Assembly (NCBI GenBank): GCA_029379385.1
Contig: CM055618.1
Location: 7,512,134-7,576,133, forward strand
Direction: 5' to 3'
Source: Quillaja saponaria
Taxonomy: Eukaryota > Streptophyta > Magnoliopsida > Fabales > Quillajaceae
Length of the DNA: 64,000 nucleotides
The notes beneath the pieces were generated by a model. It was given only the letters and a program-made list of their open reading frames with translations, searched no databases and was not told where the DNA came from. A program made the position numbers and the translations under genes. Of the stretch, positions 13,905 through 25,258 are shown in pieces; the first letter of the stretch is position 1; every line of letters starts with the position of its first letter.

Positions 13905-15749
13905 AATTATTCGGTGCCGATTTACTAGGAAGAGAACAAAAACGCTAAGTCAGGCAATTTAAAGACCCGTACCCGAACCGACCCGATTTCAATTGGTAGT
14001 AAATTCACCCGTTCGGATAAAAAAATGGGTAGTTGTGCGGGTCTGGGAAATTATGCCCGCTCTTATCCTGCAACAGGGAGAGACCCGCATATCCGAAACT
14101 TTGTCTAGCTTCCTCTTCAGCCTCCTTGCGCGGCTTCTTCTTCCACCGTAAACACACCATTCTTTACCCTTTGTAAGCACGAATCAGTTAGACCCATATT
14201 CATCGGTACCTTTTCCTCTCAATTCAAAAATTGATTAACTGCTTTTGATATTCAACCTGATTTACTTCTGGGTTTTGTTTGGACGTTTCTGTTTTGGGAA
14301 TATGGGTTTATGTTAGATTCTTTTTAATCAGCTTGTCTGACAAAGGTAGTTTGAAACCCATTTCGTGCATTTTGGAATTCATTTTGTACATAAATCAAAA
14401 CAGATATAGATATCAGACAAATGATGTCATTGGGCATATATATCTTTTGCAATTTCCTGTTTTCTTTCGCTTTGGGGTTTCTGTGGATTTGTATGTAATT
14501 ATATGAAGGATCATGTAAAAGCTGTTTATGTGGTTTCCTATCTTTATTTTGTTGTTATTTCTGTTCTGTTCATGTTAGTTGTGTAAACAAAAAGATGGGA
14601 TGGCGATTCAGATTGGGATTTTGTTAACATGTACACTGAAGGTTGTGCTTGTAGGGCCTCCTGTCTTTCTTTTTTATTTTATTTTATACATTCCTGTCTT
14701 TTTTCTATGATAGAGATAGAGAAAGAAAATGTTGTTTAGTGAAAATTGTTATTGTTGATTACTTAAAAATTTTGACCTATTGAGTTCTGTTAATACATTC
14801 CATAAACACGGTACCAAGCTTCTAAATTTGCAATTTGTATAATTTTAAAATCTGAAATCTTCGATGAATTTGTTATATCTGAGTTGTTTTGCATAATTTG
14901 TGTTGGGGGTTATTTGTTAGTCCATTATAATAGGTAGTAGGTATGCATAGGAAGTGTCTGATAGGTCTCTTCTGAAGCAACAGTTCCAATCAATTAATCT
15001 TGCTTTATAAGCCCTTGTTGGAAATGTCATATTCTTGTTGGTAACATAGGCATAGGTTAACGGGTTATTAGCCGTTGTCTCTGCAATTCCATATAGCTAC
15101 ATAACACAATAAAAAACTCTTCCAAATAACAAGGAGTTTGTATTCACCTAAATATTTATCCTAAAACATTTGTAATCACCTAAACACTTTGCTTATAAAA
15201 TGTAATACAAAACCCTCTTGCCCTTTTGAGAAAAGATTTGTGATTGTAAAATGTAATCACCTAAATTCAGATGGAATTAACTTGTCCAGCCCATTTTCAA
15301 AGTGTTTGATTCTGTATATCAGTTTCTTTCTTCTTGGAACGTGTGATCATAGAATCTCCCTCTTCCATCTTGCCCTTCTTCTTTTCCAGTCTCAGTTCTT
15401 GCAAAGAGTAGCACCCAACTAGATATGGCTCAACCTTTTGGGTTTAATCAGTGTTCAATAATTACCAATGAAGTCAGCCACTTTCCTCCTCATGAGTGGA
15501 ACTGTCTTCAAAGCACTTTTACACATTTTTTTTTTTACCAAGGAATCATCAGATGTTATTAAGGCAGAAAACTAGTCAAGAATTGAACATGATAAGCAGC
15601 CATTAACTAAACTCAAGTGTGAAATTACCTCTACAAATTGGAGTCTACGATGTCATATTTCGTGAAGGAAATAAGCCTGCTTCTGTATCTAATTGAATTG
15701 ATTCCATTTCTGATGGACTTACTTCTGGCATTTTCATCTTCTAAGGATG
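13905..15749. other. Intergenic DNA between divergent genes, left of the Tat insertion
   Basis: No supported gene. The part at 14090-14200 is GC-richer on the plus strand and is followed by CTTTGTAAGC, a plausible donor, so it could be an untranslated first exon of a plus-strand transcript such as the CPSF73-II gene, but nothing in the sequence proves it. Open frames here (for example 15189-15422) have no recognisable protein features. The five bases GTATC at 15750-15754 are the left target-site duplication of the retrotransposon. Confidence 0.4.
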
Positions 15750-15754
15750 GTATC

Positions 15755-16153
15755 TGTTAATATAGTATAATGACAACCAATGGGAGCGTGCCACGTGACG
15801 GTTGCCTATTCACTTGTATACTTGAACAGTTCCGGTGGCCCGTGCACGAGCTCGTCTGCTCTATATATGCTTGTCGTTTTCCTGAAGAGGGTAAGATATA
15901 CAAAAGGTAAAAGTTTAGTTACCAGCCCTCTTATTACCGTTTACCGAGCTCTTCCTCTTTCTGACTTATTCATTGGAGGATCTTGGGAGTTCACCACGGA
16001 CTCAGCTCTCATCTTTTATTTTGCAGGGCTCGAGAAAGCCAGGTCGCCCGGTCTCTAGCTCGGACAAGTACTAAGTCTCCAGCTCGGGTAAGTGGAACCT
16101 ATTGAGGATACCGCCTCGCCAAGTCATCAGCTCGGACAAATCCAACATTAACA
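15755..16153 (+). repeat. 5' LTR of the Tat element
   Basis: A 399-bp LTR ending in the inverted termini TGTTAA and TTAACA. It contains an exact CCAAT-N9-CCACG box at 15777-15795, a G-box CACGTG at 15792-15797 overlapping it, and a TATATAT element at 15862-15868. This order is that of a pol II promoter, with transcription expected to begin near 15895. It pairs with the LTR at 25259-25657 at roughly 92% identity and equal length. Confidence 0.95.
15777..15797 (+). promoter_or_regulatory. ER-stress element (ERSE) plus G-box in the 5' LTR
   Basis: CCAAT at 15777-15781, nine bases, then CCACG at 15791-15795 match the ERSE consensus CCAAT-N9-CCACG exactly, with the G-box CACGTG overlapping its right half. 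In plants ERSE is bound by NF-Y together with bZIP factors such as bZIP28 and bZIP60. It sits about 67 bases upstream of the LTR TATA box. The match is seen; a response to ER stress is inference. Confidence 0.6.
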
Positions 16154-16154
16154 T

Positions 16155-16174
16155 TGGCGCCGTCTGTGGGAAAG
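16155..16174 (+). other. Primer-binding site
   Basis: TGGCGCCGTCTGTGGG begins two bases after the end of the 5' LTR, the usual position for the tRNA primer-binding site. This sequence is common in plant Ty3/gypsy elements of the Tat and Athila group. I have not matched it to a specific tRNA. Confidence 0.75.
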
Positions 16175-16205
16175 TTATTTGATTTAGCTTACCGACTCAA
16201 CTGAC

Positions 16206-17527
16206 ATGAAAAATAGAGAAGAGACTGAGGAGCAACGTAGGTCGTGGAAGGGGGGTCACTTCATATTCCCATCCTAGACCTCGACACTCCGATCACTCAG
16301 AAGCAATACGTGGAGATTATGACAGCCTTGGGAGAAATCTCCGCTAGGGGAGCTGTTAGGTCGCCCCCGAGGACCCAACGGAGAATTCAATTCGAATATC
16401 TGGATGAAAGCTCAGGGAGCGGCCGAATGGCAGAGGTTAGGGTGGAACCAAGGGTCGAATACCCCGTCGAACACACAGAAGCTCGCCATTCTTTTACAAA
16501 AAGCGTAACTGACTGCCCAATCCCTCAAAGGGTTAAAATCCCGGCCTTAGAGCAGTATCATGGAACTTCAGATCCTGATGATTTTGTGATCAGGTTTGAA
16601 TCTCTCATGCTGTTGCACGACGTTCCCGATCAGGTGATGTGCAGGGCTTTCGGCTCTACCTTAAGAGAAAGCGCGAGATGGTGGCTTGCCCAACTCAAAC
16701 AGGATTCCATTCACTCTTTCGGATAGTTGGTTTCCCAATTCAAACGTCATTTCATGACAAATAAAAGGCACAAGAAGGACGCCACTTACCTTTTATTTCT
16801 TAAACAGGGTGACGAGGAGCCCCTTAAGGAGTTCGTGGCACGTTTCAATTGTGCTGCTTTGGAAGTGGAGGATGTAAACCCTCAAGTACTGATAGTCGCT
16901 TTGAGATCCGGCTTGTAGAAATCTGAGTTTAGGAACAGCATGAACAGAAGAAAGCCGAAGACTTTGGAAGAGCTCATGAACCGAGCGGAGGAGTTTATTA
17001 ATCAGGAAGAAGCAGATCGGGATCTGGTAGCACCTTCGTACCAGCCTCCTAAAAGGCAGCACTCGCTCGAATTTCGTAATGCTCCTCCAGGTCGCCGGAG
17101 GAAGGAAAAAGGAAGGGATAGGAGAGAGCAATCACCTTCTCGCCTAAAATTTGAAAATTATAGGCAGTTGAATAATACCCGAACAGCGGTTCTTCTGGCT
17201 GCCCAGTCAAGAGGCTTTCTAAGATTTCCTCCAATCCTTAAACAAAAAAACAAAAATATGGACAGCTCCAAGTTTTGCTTGTTTCACAGAAGCCCGGGAT
17301 ATGATACCGAGGATTGTTTCACGTTGAAAGATGAAATAGAAAATTTGATTAGGAGAGGTTGTTTGACCGAGTTCGTTCAACAAGAAGGGGCCAAAAGGGC
17401 GCGCCAAGATGATAGGTCTCGTGGCGAGCACTCTTCTCGCCGTTTTGAGCAACCCCGATATAACATAAAAAATGTAGACAATAGCAGAAGACCTCCAAGG
17501 TCTCCCGAAGATAAGGGGGGAATGTAG
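16206..17527 (+). pseudogene. Broken gag of the Tat element
   Basis: Translation recovers a retrotransposon gag. A core segment near 16530-16690 contains KIPALEQYHGTSDPDDFV and then a RWWLAQLKQ motif, the usual retrotrans_gag signature. It is followed by a basic segment near 17040-17160 and a CCHC-like zinc knuckle region near 17268-17320 (KFCLFH, GYDTEDCF). The first ATG after the primer-binding site (16206) is in a different frame from the gag body, and the gag frame is open from about 16244, so a frameshift near the start is likely. In-frame TAG codons at 16724-16726 and 16916-16918 stand where glutamine is plausible. A single extra base near 17515-17525 moves the frame before protease. 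Confidence 0.85.
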
Positions 17528-18132
17528 AGGGCGTCATACACACAATTAACGGTGGGTTTTCGCCGGCGGGCAAGACGTCGTCGAAAAGAAAAAGGTACGC
17601 AAGGAGACCGATGTCGGTGGAGTCGCGGCCTAAGAAATCTAGAGAAGAGCGTCCCTCAGGAGTCATAACATTTTCCGATGAGGATCTGCGGGGGATCGAG
17701 AGTCCTCACGAAGACGCCCTAATTGTGTCCACCAAGATCGCCAATTATCAGGTGTAAAGAGTCCTGATTGACAACGGAAGCTCGGCCGACATTATGTACT
17801 ATAAGTGCTTTGATCAAATGAGGATCTCAAGGCAAACATTGAAGCCGTTTGAAGGATCGCTGGTGGGATTCAACGGCGAAGCAGTGGAGGTGGAAGGATT
17901 GGTCGAGCTACCGGTCACATTGAAGGACGGGAACTTTGAGAAAATGGTGATGCTGGAATTTTGTGTGGTAAAATTACCTTCGGCCTATAATGTCATACTA
18001 GGTCGACCATTTTTAAACGCCGCAAGGGCTATACCCTCGTCCTGGCACGTTTGTTTAAAATTCCTGACTGCCTAAGGAGTAGGTACTCTGCGCGGAAATC
18101 ATAAGGTAGCACGGCAGTGCTATTTTGCAAGT
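17528..18132 (+). pseudogene. Broken aspartic protease region of the Tat element
   Basis: The sequence around 17757-17800 reads RVLIDNGSSADIMYY; LIDNGSS is the retropepsin active-site motif in its usual Tat form. Downstream, near 17985-18020, PSAYNVILGRPFLN is the conserved protease tail. A TAA at 17756-17758 directly precedes the motif, where CAA would be expected, and another TAA falls at 18073-18075, so no continuous protein can be made. The region is fused in order between gag and RT. Confidence 0.85.
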
Positions 18133-19700
18133 TTGAGCACCAAGTCCGTTGAGGTCTTACACACGGACGACATCAAGGATGCCAAACCAGACAAACGGAT
18201 GGACATACGTAGAAGACCAGATTCAGTGGACAAGTTCGAGCCGGTGAACCTATTTGAGGGTAACCTAGAAAAGGCATTTCTTGTCGGTACAGAATTGGAG
18301 CAAGGGGTGAGAGAAGCTTTGATAGCGGTCTTGAGAAAAAATACTTCGGCCTTTGCTTGGTCGGCCAAAGACATGCCGGGGATTGACCCTTCTATCATGC
18401 ATCATAGATTAAGTGTCAAGGCGGACTCCATGCCAATAAGGCAGAAGAAGAGAAATTTTGCTCTGGATAGGCAAGAAGCTATCCAAGAAGAAGTGTCCAA
18501 GCTGATGGAGGCAGGTTTCATCAGGGAGGTATATTACCCCGACTGGTTAACGAATGTGGTCATGGTACGAAAGCAGAGCGGGAAGTGGAGAATGTGTGTG
18601 GATTTCACCAACCTAAATGAAGCATGCCCAAAGGACAGTTTTCCATTGCCCCGAATTGACAGGTTGGTCGACAGTTCATCAGGAAACGAGCTGCTGAGCT
18701 TCATGGACGCCTATGTTGGTTATAATCAGATAAAGTTGGCTGAAGAGGACGAGGAGAAAACCTTATTTATTACGGAAACGGGAACCTACTGCTTTAAGGT
18801 TATGCCGATCGGTTTGAAGAACGCTGGTGCGACTTACCAACTTTGGTAAACAAAATATTTAAGGCACAAATGGGTCGTAACGTGGAAGTATACGTCGACG
18901 ACATGCTGATCAAAAGTCCAACCTCAGAACAGCATGTCAAAGATTTGCAAGAGACTTTCTCTACAATAAATCATCACAGGCTGAAGCTCAGCCTAACCAA
19001 ATGTACATTCGAGGTCTCGGCGGGCAAATTCCTAGGTTTCATGATAACTGCAAGGGAAATTGAGGCCAATCCCTCGAAGATTGAGGCTGTTCTCGGCATG
19101 CAAAGCCCGAGGTCGACCAAGGAGGTGCAGAGATTGACGGGTCGAATCACAGGCCTGGCACGGTTTATGTCCAAATCGGCGGACATATGCTTCCCTTTTT
19201 TTCAAACTCTGAAGAAAGCATTCTCGTGGACTGACAAGTGCGAGGTAGCCTTTCAACAGTTGAAGGAATATTTGGCCGCGGTTCCCATACTAGGAAAATC
19301 GGTGGAGGGTGAGGCACTAATCCTTTATTTAGGTGCATCTGCAGTAGCCGTTAGTTCGGTGTTGCTTAGGAAGAACGGTCGCTGAACAGCAGCCCGTATA
19401 TTACACTAGCCGAGTCCTCCAAGGGGTGGAGATCAGGTATCCACACATCGAGAAAATAGCTCTGGCCTTGGTGACCTAAGCTCGGAAACTAAGGTCATAC
19501 TTTCAGGCCCACACGGTGGAGGTCAGGACCGACCAGCCATTGAAGAAGACTTTGCACAAACCCAATACCTCAGGAAGAATGGTTCAATGGTCAGTCGAAC
19601 TGGGCGAATTTGATATACGGTACAGCCCTAGAACGGCCATTAAAGCTCAGGCACTAGCAGACTTCATCGTGGAATGTACTTTTTCGAGTGAAAATTCGGG
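18133..19700 (+). pseudogene. Broken reverse transcriptase and RNase H of the Tat element
   Basis: The RT motifs are in order: KWRMCVDFTNLNEACPKD near 18580-18640, SFMDAYVGYNQIKL near 18700-18740, and the catalytic YVDDML at 18889-18906. A one-base loss at about 18841, after GATYQ, puts the YVDD half in another frame. The connecting RNase H domain follows (VYYTSR near 19395, HKPNTSGRMVQWSVEL near 19556-19605). A frame change at about 19380 and a TAA at about 19477 interrupt it. This lies directly upstream of the second, archaeal-type RNase H. Confidence 0.9.
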
Positions 19701-20160
19701 CAATCTAAACAATGAAAGCGCGGAGTATGAAGGTTGGTTATTGTACGTGGATGGGTTGTCTGATAAACTCGGCGGCGGAGCCAGAGCAACTTTGTGGTTC
19801 CCTGACGGACAGATAACGAAGTGCGCCATAAAGTTTGATTTCCCTGCCTCCAACAACGCAGCCGAGTACGAAGCCCTGATTTTGGGTCTACGATGGGCCA
19901 GAGCAACAGGAGCAGATGAATTGAGGGTTTTTTTGTGATTCTCAGTTTGTGGTGAAATAGATTGCAGGCGAGTATGTAGCACAGGAGATCGTCATGATCC
20001 AGTACTTGGAAAAGGTGAAACAGCTCATTAGCCGTTTCACAAAAGTAGTAGTACAGCATATTCCGAGGAATATGAATGGGCGAGCTGATGAACTCGCAAA
20101 ACTCCACGGATGTGATAAGATGAAGGCTCGAATCCATACGTTGAAACGGCCGAGTTAGAA
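19701..20160 (+). pseudogene. Additional archaeal-type RNase H (aRNH) domain
   Basis: The segment starting near 19737 reads LYVDGLSDKLGGGA, followed by SNNAAEYEALILGLRWAR near 19850-19905 and, after a one-base frame change near 19935, CDSQFVVK. These give the D, E and D positions of an RNase H active site in a second domain between the RT-linked RNase H and integrase. Such an extra aRNH is characteristic of the Tat lineage. A TAG follows FVVK at about 19960, where CAG is expected. The tail continues to NGRADELAKL near 20080. Confidence 0.85.
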
Positions 20161-20291
20161 AAGTCTAAAACTTTGGCTGTCGAAACGTCGGTTTCATCAT
20201 GGATGACTCCGCTAGTAGATTATATACAATCAGGTGGGCTTCCTTCAGAAATAGCGGAAGCGAAAGTTGTCAAAAGAAGAGCTGCTAGGTA

Positions 20292-21434
20292 TTGCATGAT
20301 ACAGGACCATACAGAAGGTCCTATACTCGCTCGTATCTAAAATGCATGTCTGAGGAAAAGTCAAGATATGTATTAGATGAAGTGCACATGGGTGTTTGTG
20401 GAGCACATATAGGTTATAGAGCGTTGGCGCAGAAAGTTTTGAGAACGGGATATTTTTGGCCGACCCTTCAGGAAGACGCCAAGTTGTGGGTGAAGAAGTG
20501 TGACAATTGCCATAGGTCGGCTAGAGTGCCGAGGATACTCCCGAATAAACTAACATCCATTACCAGCCCTTGGCCCTTCACTGTATGAGGTTTGGATATT
20601 CTAGGACCTTTTCCTGGGGGAAGAATGGGAAAGGTAAAGAAGTTCATTTTGGTAACCTGTGATTACTTTACCAAATGGGCTGAAGCGGAGCCGACGACCT
20701 CAATCAATGCCAAACCCGTGGAGAAGTTCCTGTGGAAACACATAATCTGTAGTTTTGGAATTCCAAAAGCCATAGTCACCGACCACGGAAGACAGTTTGA
20801 TTGCCGACCTACTAAATCCTGGTGCTTGGAACTGGGAATAGACCTACGTTTTTCGTCGGTAGCCTACCCTCAGGTAAACGGCCAGACAGAAGCTGTTAAC
20901 AAGGTACTTCTCGAAGGACTAAAGAAAAAGGTAGATCGGAATAAATTAGATTGGGAAGAACACTAGCAGCAGGTTTTATGGTCGTACCGCACTACATGGA
21001 AGATCACCACTGGGGAAACGCCTTTCAACCTGACATACGGAATGGAGGCGGTCATACCAGTGGAAATAGGGATCTCGTCCCCTAGGTTAGAGACTTACTC
21101 TGAGGAGAGCAATGAGACCGAAATAAGATCGAACCTCGATTTACTAGAGGAGGTCAGGGAGAAAGCTCGCCTTCACCAGATTGTCCATCAACAGACCACA
21201 GCCCGGCACTTTAACGACAAGGTGAAACTGAGGCCTTTGCAAGTGGGTGATCTTGTTTTGAGACTGAATCAATTCAAGAGTAGAAGCTCGGAAGGAAAAC
21301 TCAAGGAATCATGGGAAGGCTCGTACCAAATTTCAAACATTGTAGGTCCTGGGGCTTACAAAATCAGAATAGAAGCGGGAAAGGTCCTCCCGAACAGCTT
21401 CAATGCAAGACATTTGAAGAAATATTATCATTAA
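20292..21434 (+). pseudogene. Broken integrase of the Tat element
   Basis: An H2C2 zinc-binding segment is visible (HMGVCGAHIGYRAL near 20388-20425, then KKCDNCH near 20494-20515). The DDE core follows: D in LDILGPFPGG at about 20592, D in VTDHGRQFD near 20775-20805, and E in NGQTEAVNKV near 20878-20905. The C-terminal segment to 21434 (LQVGDLVLR, then SWEGSYQI and LKKYYH) matches the usual end of gypsy integrases. TGA at 20586-20588 replaces an expected tryptophan, and TAG at 20964-20966 an expected glutamine; both are single-base transitions. The remaining frame is long, so decay is recent. Confidence 0.92.
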
Positions 21435-21567
21435 TATAGATCGTCTTGTTCTGCAAATATTTATCTCCTTGTATCTGCTTGTAAAAATTAATTAAAAACG
21501 TTTGGTTTTGTTCATTCCAATGTTGCAAATCTGAACCTACCCTTTTCAGGCGACAAGGATTTTTTCA

Positions 21568-22127
21568 GAGTCCCAAGATCGCCAAACCCGGGTGCGGTTG
21601 AGATTCACCTAGTCGAATTAACGACCTGACAGGGAACTCGACAGCCCGGTGCTCTCGGCCAGGCACGCGAGGTCGCCAGGTTTTCACCTGCGGTTCGAGC
21701 CTCTGCCGAGTCCCAAGATCGCCAAACCTAGGTGCGGTTGAGGTTCACCTGGTTGAATCAACGACTTAACAAGGAACTCGACAGCCCGGTGCTCTCGGCC
21801 AGGCACGCGAGGCCACCAAGTTTTCACCTGCGGTTCGAGCCTCTGCCGAGTCCCAAGATCGCCAAACCTAGGTGCGGTTGAGGTTCACCTGGTTGAATCA
21901 ACGACTTGACAAGGAACTCGACAGCTCGGTGCTCGCAGCCAGGCACGCGAGGCTGCCAGGTTTTCACCTGCGGTCCCAGCCTCCGTCGAGTCCCAAGATC
22001 GCTAAACCCAGGTGCGGTTGAGGTTCACCTGGTCGAATCAACGACCTAACAAGGAACTCGACAGCCCGGTGCTCCCGGCCAGGCACGCGAGGCCGCCAGA
22101 TTTTCACCCGCGGTCCGAGCCTCTGCC
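21568..22127 (+). repeat. Four tandem 140-bp repeats between integrase and antisense gene
   Basis: GAGTCCCAAGATCGC starts at 21568, 21708, 21848 and 21988, and a fifth partial GAGTCC at 22128, giving an exact period of 140 bases. The copies are close to identical and GC-rich, with blocks such as CAGCCCGGTGCTC and CCAGGCACGCGAGG in each. They contain no gene. Tandem repeats in the 3' untranslated part of Tat elements are known and can seed satellite DNA. Confidence 0.95.
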
Positions 22128-22323
22128 GAGTCCAGCTTCAAGTCTTACTAAGATGGATCGCCTGTTTGTGTTTAAGTTCATTACTTGGATTTACAATTTA
22201 AAATATGCCGAATCATAATCATAAGGACTGGTCAAATGCTCAATAAAAATACGTATAATAATAATTCATTTTCAAATGTATTCATTACAAAGTCAAATTA
22301 CAAAAATTACCAATGTCCCAAAA

Positions 22324-24775
22324 CTACTGATCGCCTCCATCCAAGTCAACGATCTCGACCTCCTCTCCCGCATCGCCCTCGTCCTCGGATACGTCGTCTT
22401 GGTCAGCCTCAGCTTCAGCGAGCAGCTTTGCCAGTCTCTCCTCCTCTTCGGCTTCTTCCTCGCCAGGCCACTTTGCCTTAGAAATATCCAAATAGGGGTT
22501 ATGCTCCTTTAGCCAGGACCGATAGTTGACCCACCCATTCGTGTACAGACGACTGCTGTGATCATAGATTATATTTCGACAGTCATCAGAATTCTTGAAG
22601 TTTTCCACAGCTGTCCGGGCCTCCTCTTTGGATGCTTCCACTTCGGCCCTCAGCTTGGCGATTTCATCTTCCTTGTCCTTGGACGCCTCCAGGTCGGCCC
22701 TCAGCCTGGTGATCTCATCGTCCTTCCCTTTGTAGGCCTCCAGTTCGGCCCTCAGCCAGGCGATCTCACCGTCCTTCTCTTCCCTTAATTTGGCCTCCTC
22801 GGACTCAACAGCTCGGCACTTTTCAACCTCTTCTCTTAGGCGATCTGCGTCCTCGTTTTGCTCACGGCACTTCTCGAGCCACCCTTCTACCTCAGCCCCT
22901 AAACGCAGGACTTCGGCCTGTAGTGACTCGAAATGTTCGGAAGCAGATCGCCCTTCAGCCTTCTCTGCTTGTATTAACTGGGTCTTTAAATTTTCATTTT
23001 CTTGAACAGTGCCGAGCAGTTTGTCCGTTGAGTATTCGGCGTCCTCTTGGACTTTCTTCAGTTTCGTGTACAAGGATGCCTGGTACTAGAAGGACTGCGA
23101 CCAACAAGGTCACGTCAATATCATTATGCAAACATTCTACATGCTGCTATACAAAAATTCAAAAATTCACAAGTGATAAAGGTTGTCCATACCTGCACGC
23201 CAGCGGACAGCCCGGTAATAAAAGCACTCTTTAGGGGGAGATCGTCTATCATAGCCGCGTTTGCGGGCAAGGTGCTCCCTCTCGCTATGGCATAGGCCGT
23301 GCTGGGGATATCGTTGATGTAGGTGTCTTCCAGGACGCCCATGAAGATGTGCGCTGGAACCTTGGGCAGCGAAAAGCCATATGGTCCTGTTCGCTCCCTT
23401 GAGAATGGCTCCACTCTTGCCCTCTTTTGCGGGCGACCAGATTTTCCACGAGGTGACATCCTTTGGCGTTTGTCTGCAGAGATCGTTGCCAAGGGAAGCA
23501 CACCCTCAGTCACCTCTGTCCAGGGCTTTTCCTGGGCCATTCGAACAGAGGACACTTCGGCCATTTCTCTATGGGAGGCCAAGCTAGGTTTGGACCTTTT
23601 GGGAACTCTCCCATTCTCTTTCATCGGCCTCTTTCCTTTGTTCGAAGCCTGAGCGGCTTTCTCTTTCAGGGCCTCAAGACGGCGCCTGGTCGCTGCCTTG
23701 ACTTCGGCGGCCTCTTATTCCTGTGTCAGACCCATATCTGCAAAGTAAGAAATTAGTCGATCAGCAACAATTAAGGACTAATCAACAATAGCGTTAATAA
23801 CAAGACGTTGCGCGATGCGAACCAAAATCCAGCACAGATAAACCTGTCCTCGCCAAGATCAGACCAGAAGTAAAAAATGTTGTGTCCCGAAGCCCACCCG
23901 TCTGAAACTTCTGGTACGCAAGAAATTTATAGTACTTCTTCCTCTACACCCGATTCATCTTAGGAGTTTTCGTAGGCTTCCATGTTCGTAAAACCCCTCC
24001 ACTGGTGCAGCAAACCCGTGGGGCGAGGAGCCTCAACGAATAAGTACCGAGGTTTTCACTCTTTGTTACTGTCGGGATGTCCTCGGTACAAGTTGAACCT
24101 GGCAAAAAAGTATATCCACCTCCCTGACTTGTTCTTAATTTGATGAAGATTTCTGAACACAGTCAAGGACGGGCGAATCTGCAAGGTGTGACAGACGCCA
24201 ATGAATGTTATTAGAAATCGTCATCTATTAGGAGTAATCTGAGCTGGACAAATACCAAGGGCGTTCAACATTTTGACTATGAAAGGGTGGAAATGATAGC
24301 GAACTTTGGCCTTCAGGTAGTCCTTATAGAAATAGAAGGTGTTTGGGTGAGAGTGATGAGGGCGATCTCCATAAGGACCGACCTTGTAAATTTTGGCCCC
24401 CACTGGTTCAAAGTACCGCCTGCGCATGAGCTCCAACCTTTGGTCACTTATAACATTCTCAATGGCGCCCACAGCGGTGACGTTAGTTTGAGGCTAGAAG
24501 GTCGCCGGGTCATCGTCTGACCCTTCGTCGTTGTCCTGTTCGGGCGAGAAGCGAGCCAGAGCAGTGGCCTCGTCCTCATCCTCGAAACTTCCAGGCTCGG
24601 TATTTTTTGAGTTGGAGGACGTGGACGGGTGATAAGCCAGGGAAGGCAGAAGAACCTTGCCCTTCCTCGGACGATATCTAGGCTCCTCGCCCACTGGCAT
24701 TATGGTGCCGTCTGTCGGGTGGTCGCCTGATGTGGTGAATGGCGGGGCAGATGCAGTTTCATCCTCACTAGACAT
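22324..24775 (-). pseudogene. Antisense gene of the Tat element: Transposase_28-like domain plus coiled coil, probably spliced
   Basis: Read on the minus strand. The start is ATG at 24775 (MSSEDETASAPPF), with an acidic leader. A globular domain follows near 24221-24472 and beyond; NTFYFYKDYLKAKVRYHFHP and LGICPAQITPN are typical of the family called putative gypsy-type transposon (Transposase_28). A basic segment lies at 23124-23737, then a long heptad coiled coil (23079 to about 22600) and a short acidic C terminus ending at TAG 22324-22326. Two introns are visible: 23738-23843 (donor ACAG/GTTTAT, acceptor TTTGCAG) and 23080-23192 (donor GCAG/GTATGG, acceptor TACCAG). Both keep the reading frame across the junction. 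Damage is present: TAG at 24494-24496, TGA near 24218, further stops near 24050 and 23716, and a frame change near 24000. Its role in the element is unknown; coiled coils suggest self-association. Confidence 0.75.
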
Positions 24776-24950
24776 TTTAACTGTGTAAAATGAACGGATG
24801 AAGAGTTCAAGTTTAGAGGTTCGTACCTAGCAGAGAAGGAAGGCGTGCAAAAAGTCTAATCTTCCGAGTAGTCAGGCTTGATGGACGCAAATTGACAGAG
24901 CTTCGCTACAGAAATCTCTTTGTAGGGCACAAATGTGGGGTTTGTGGAGC

Positions 24951-24998
24951 CTTTTATAAACCCCGAAATCCTACCTCGCGTGCCGCGCATGCCACGTG
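24951..24998 (-). promoter_or_regulatory. TATA box and palindromic G-box of the antisense gene
   Basis: On the minus strand TATAAAAG (plus 24951-24958) lies about 180 bases upstream of the antisense ATG. The perfect palindrome GCCACGTGGC (24991-25000) lies about 34 bases further upstream. This is ordinary plant promoter spacing and suggests the antisense gene is transcribed from its own promoter rather than from the LTR. Confidence 0.55.
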
Positions 24999-25258
24999 GC
25001 CCTGTCGTGATTTCGTCAAATTATAGTTTAATTCCCGACCCGGTATCCAAAAAATTATGTGACGACCGAATGGCGTCAGAAAGTACGAGAAAGACCCGCT
25101 TGATTTGCCTCGGATATGCACATAGAGGGCGATGACTTGATCGCTTGGACGACTTGTCATTACACAAGCCAGCTAAAGTTCGAACCCGGTGGGCGACCTT
25201 AGTATGCGTTCTGGTCGTCCTGGGGCGTGTTGATTGGGTCCCTTTTTCATGGGACTAG

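Noticed and set aside
13989..14180. 63-residue Arg-rich minus-strand frame upstream of the LENG1-like gene
   Set aside because: It lies upstream of the probable transcription start, has no recognisable domain and no homologue I know.
16793..20137. Several 60-157 residue minus-strand frames opposite gag-pol
   Set aside because: They mirror the coding strand of the retrotransposon in other frames and have no independent protein features, unlike the real antisense gene at 22324-24775.
22185..23756. Plus-strand frames opposite the antisense gene
   Set aside because: They are Ser/Pro/Leu-rich shadows of the coiled-coil and basic segments encoded on the minus strand.
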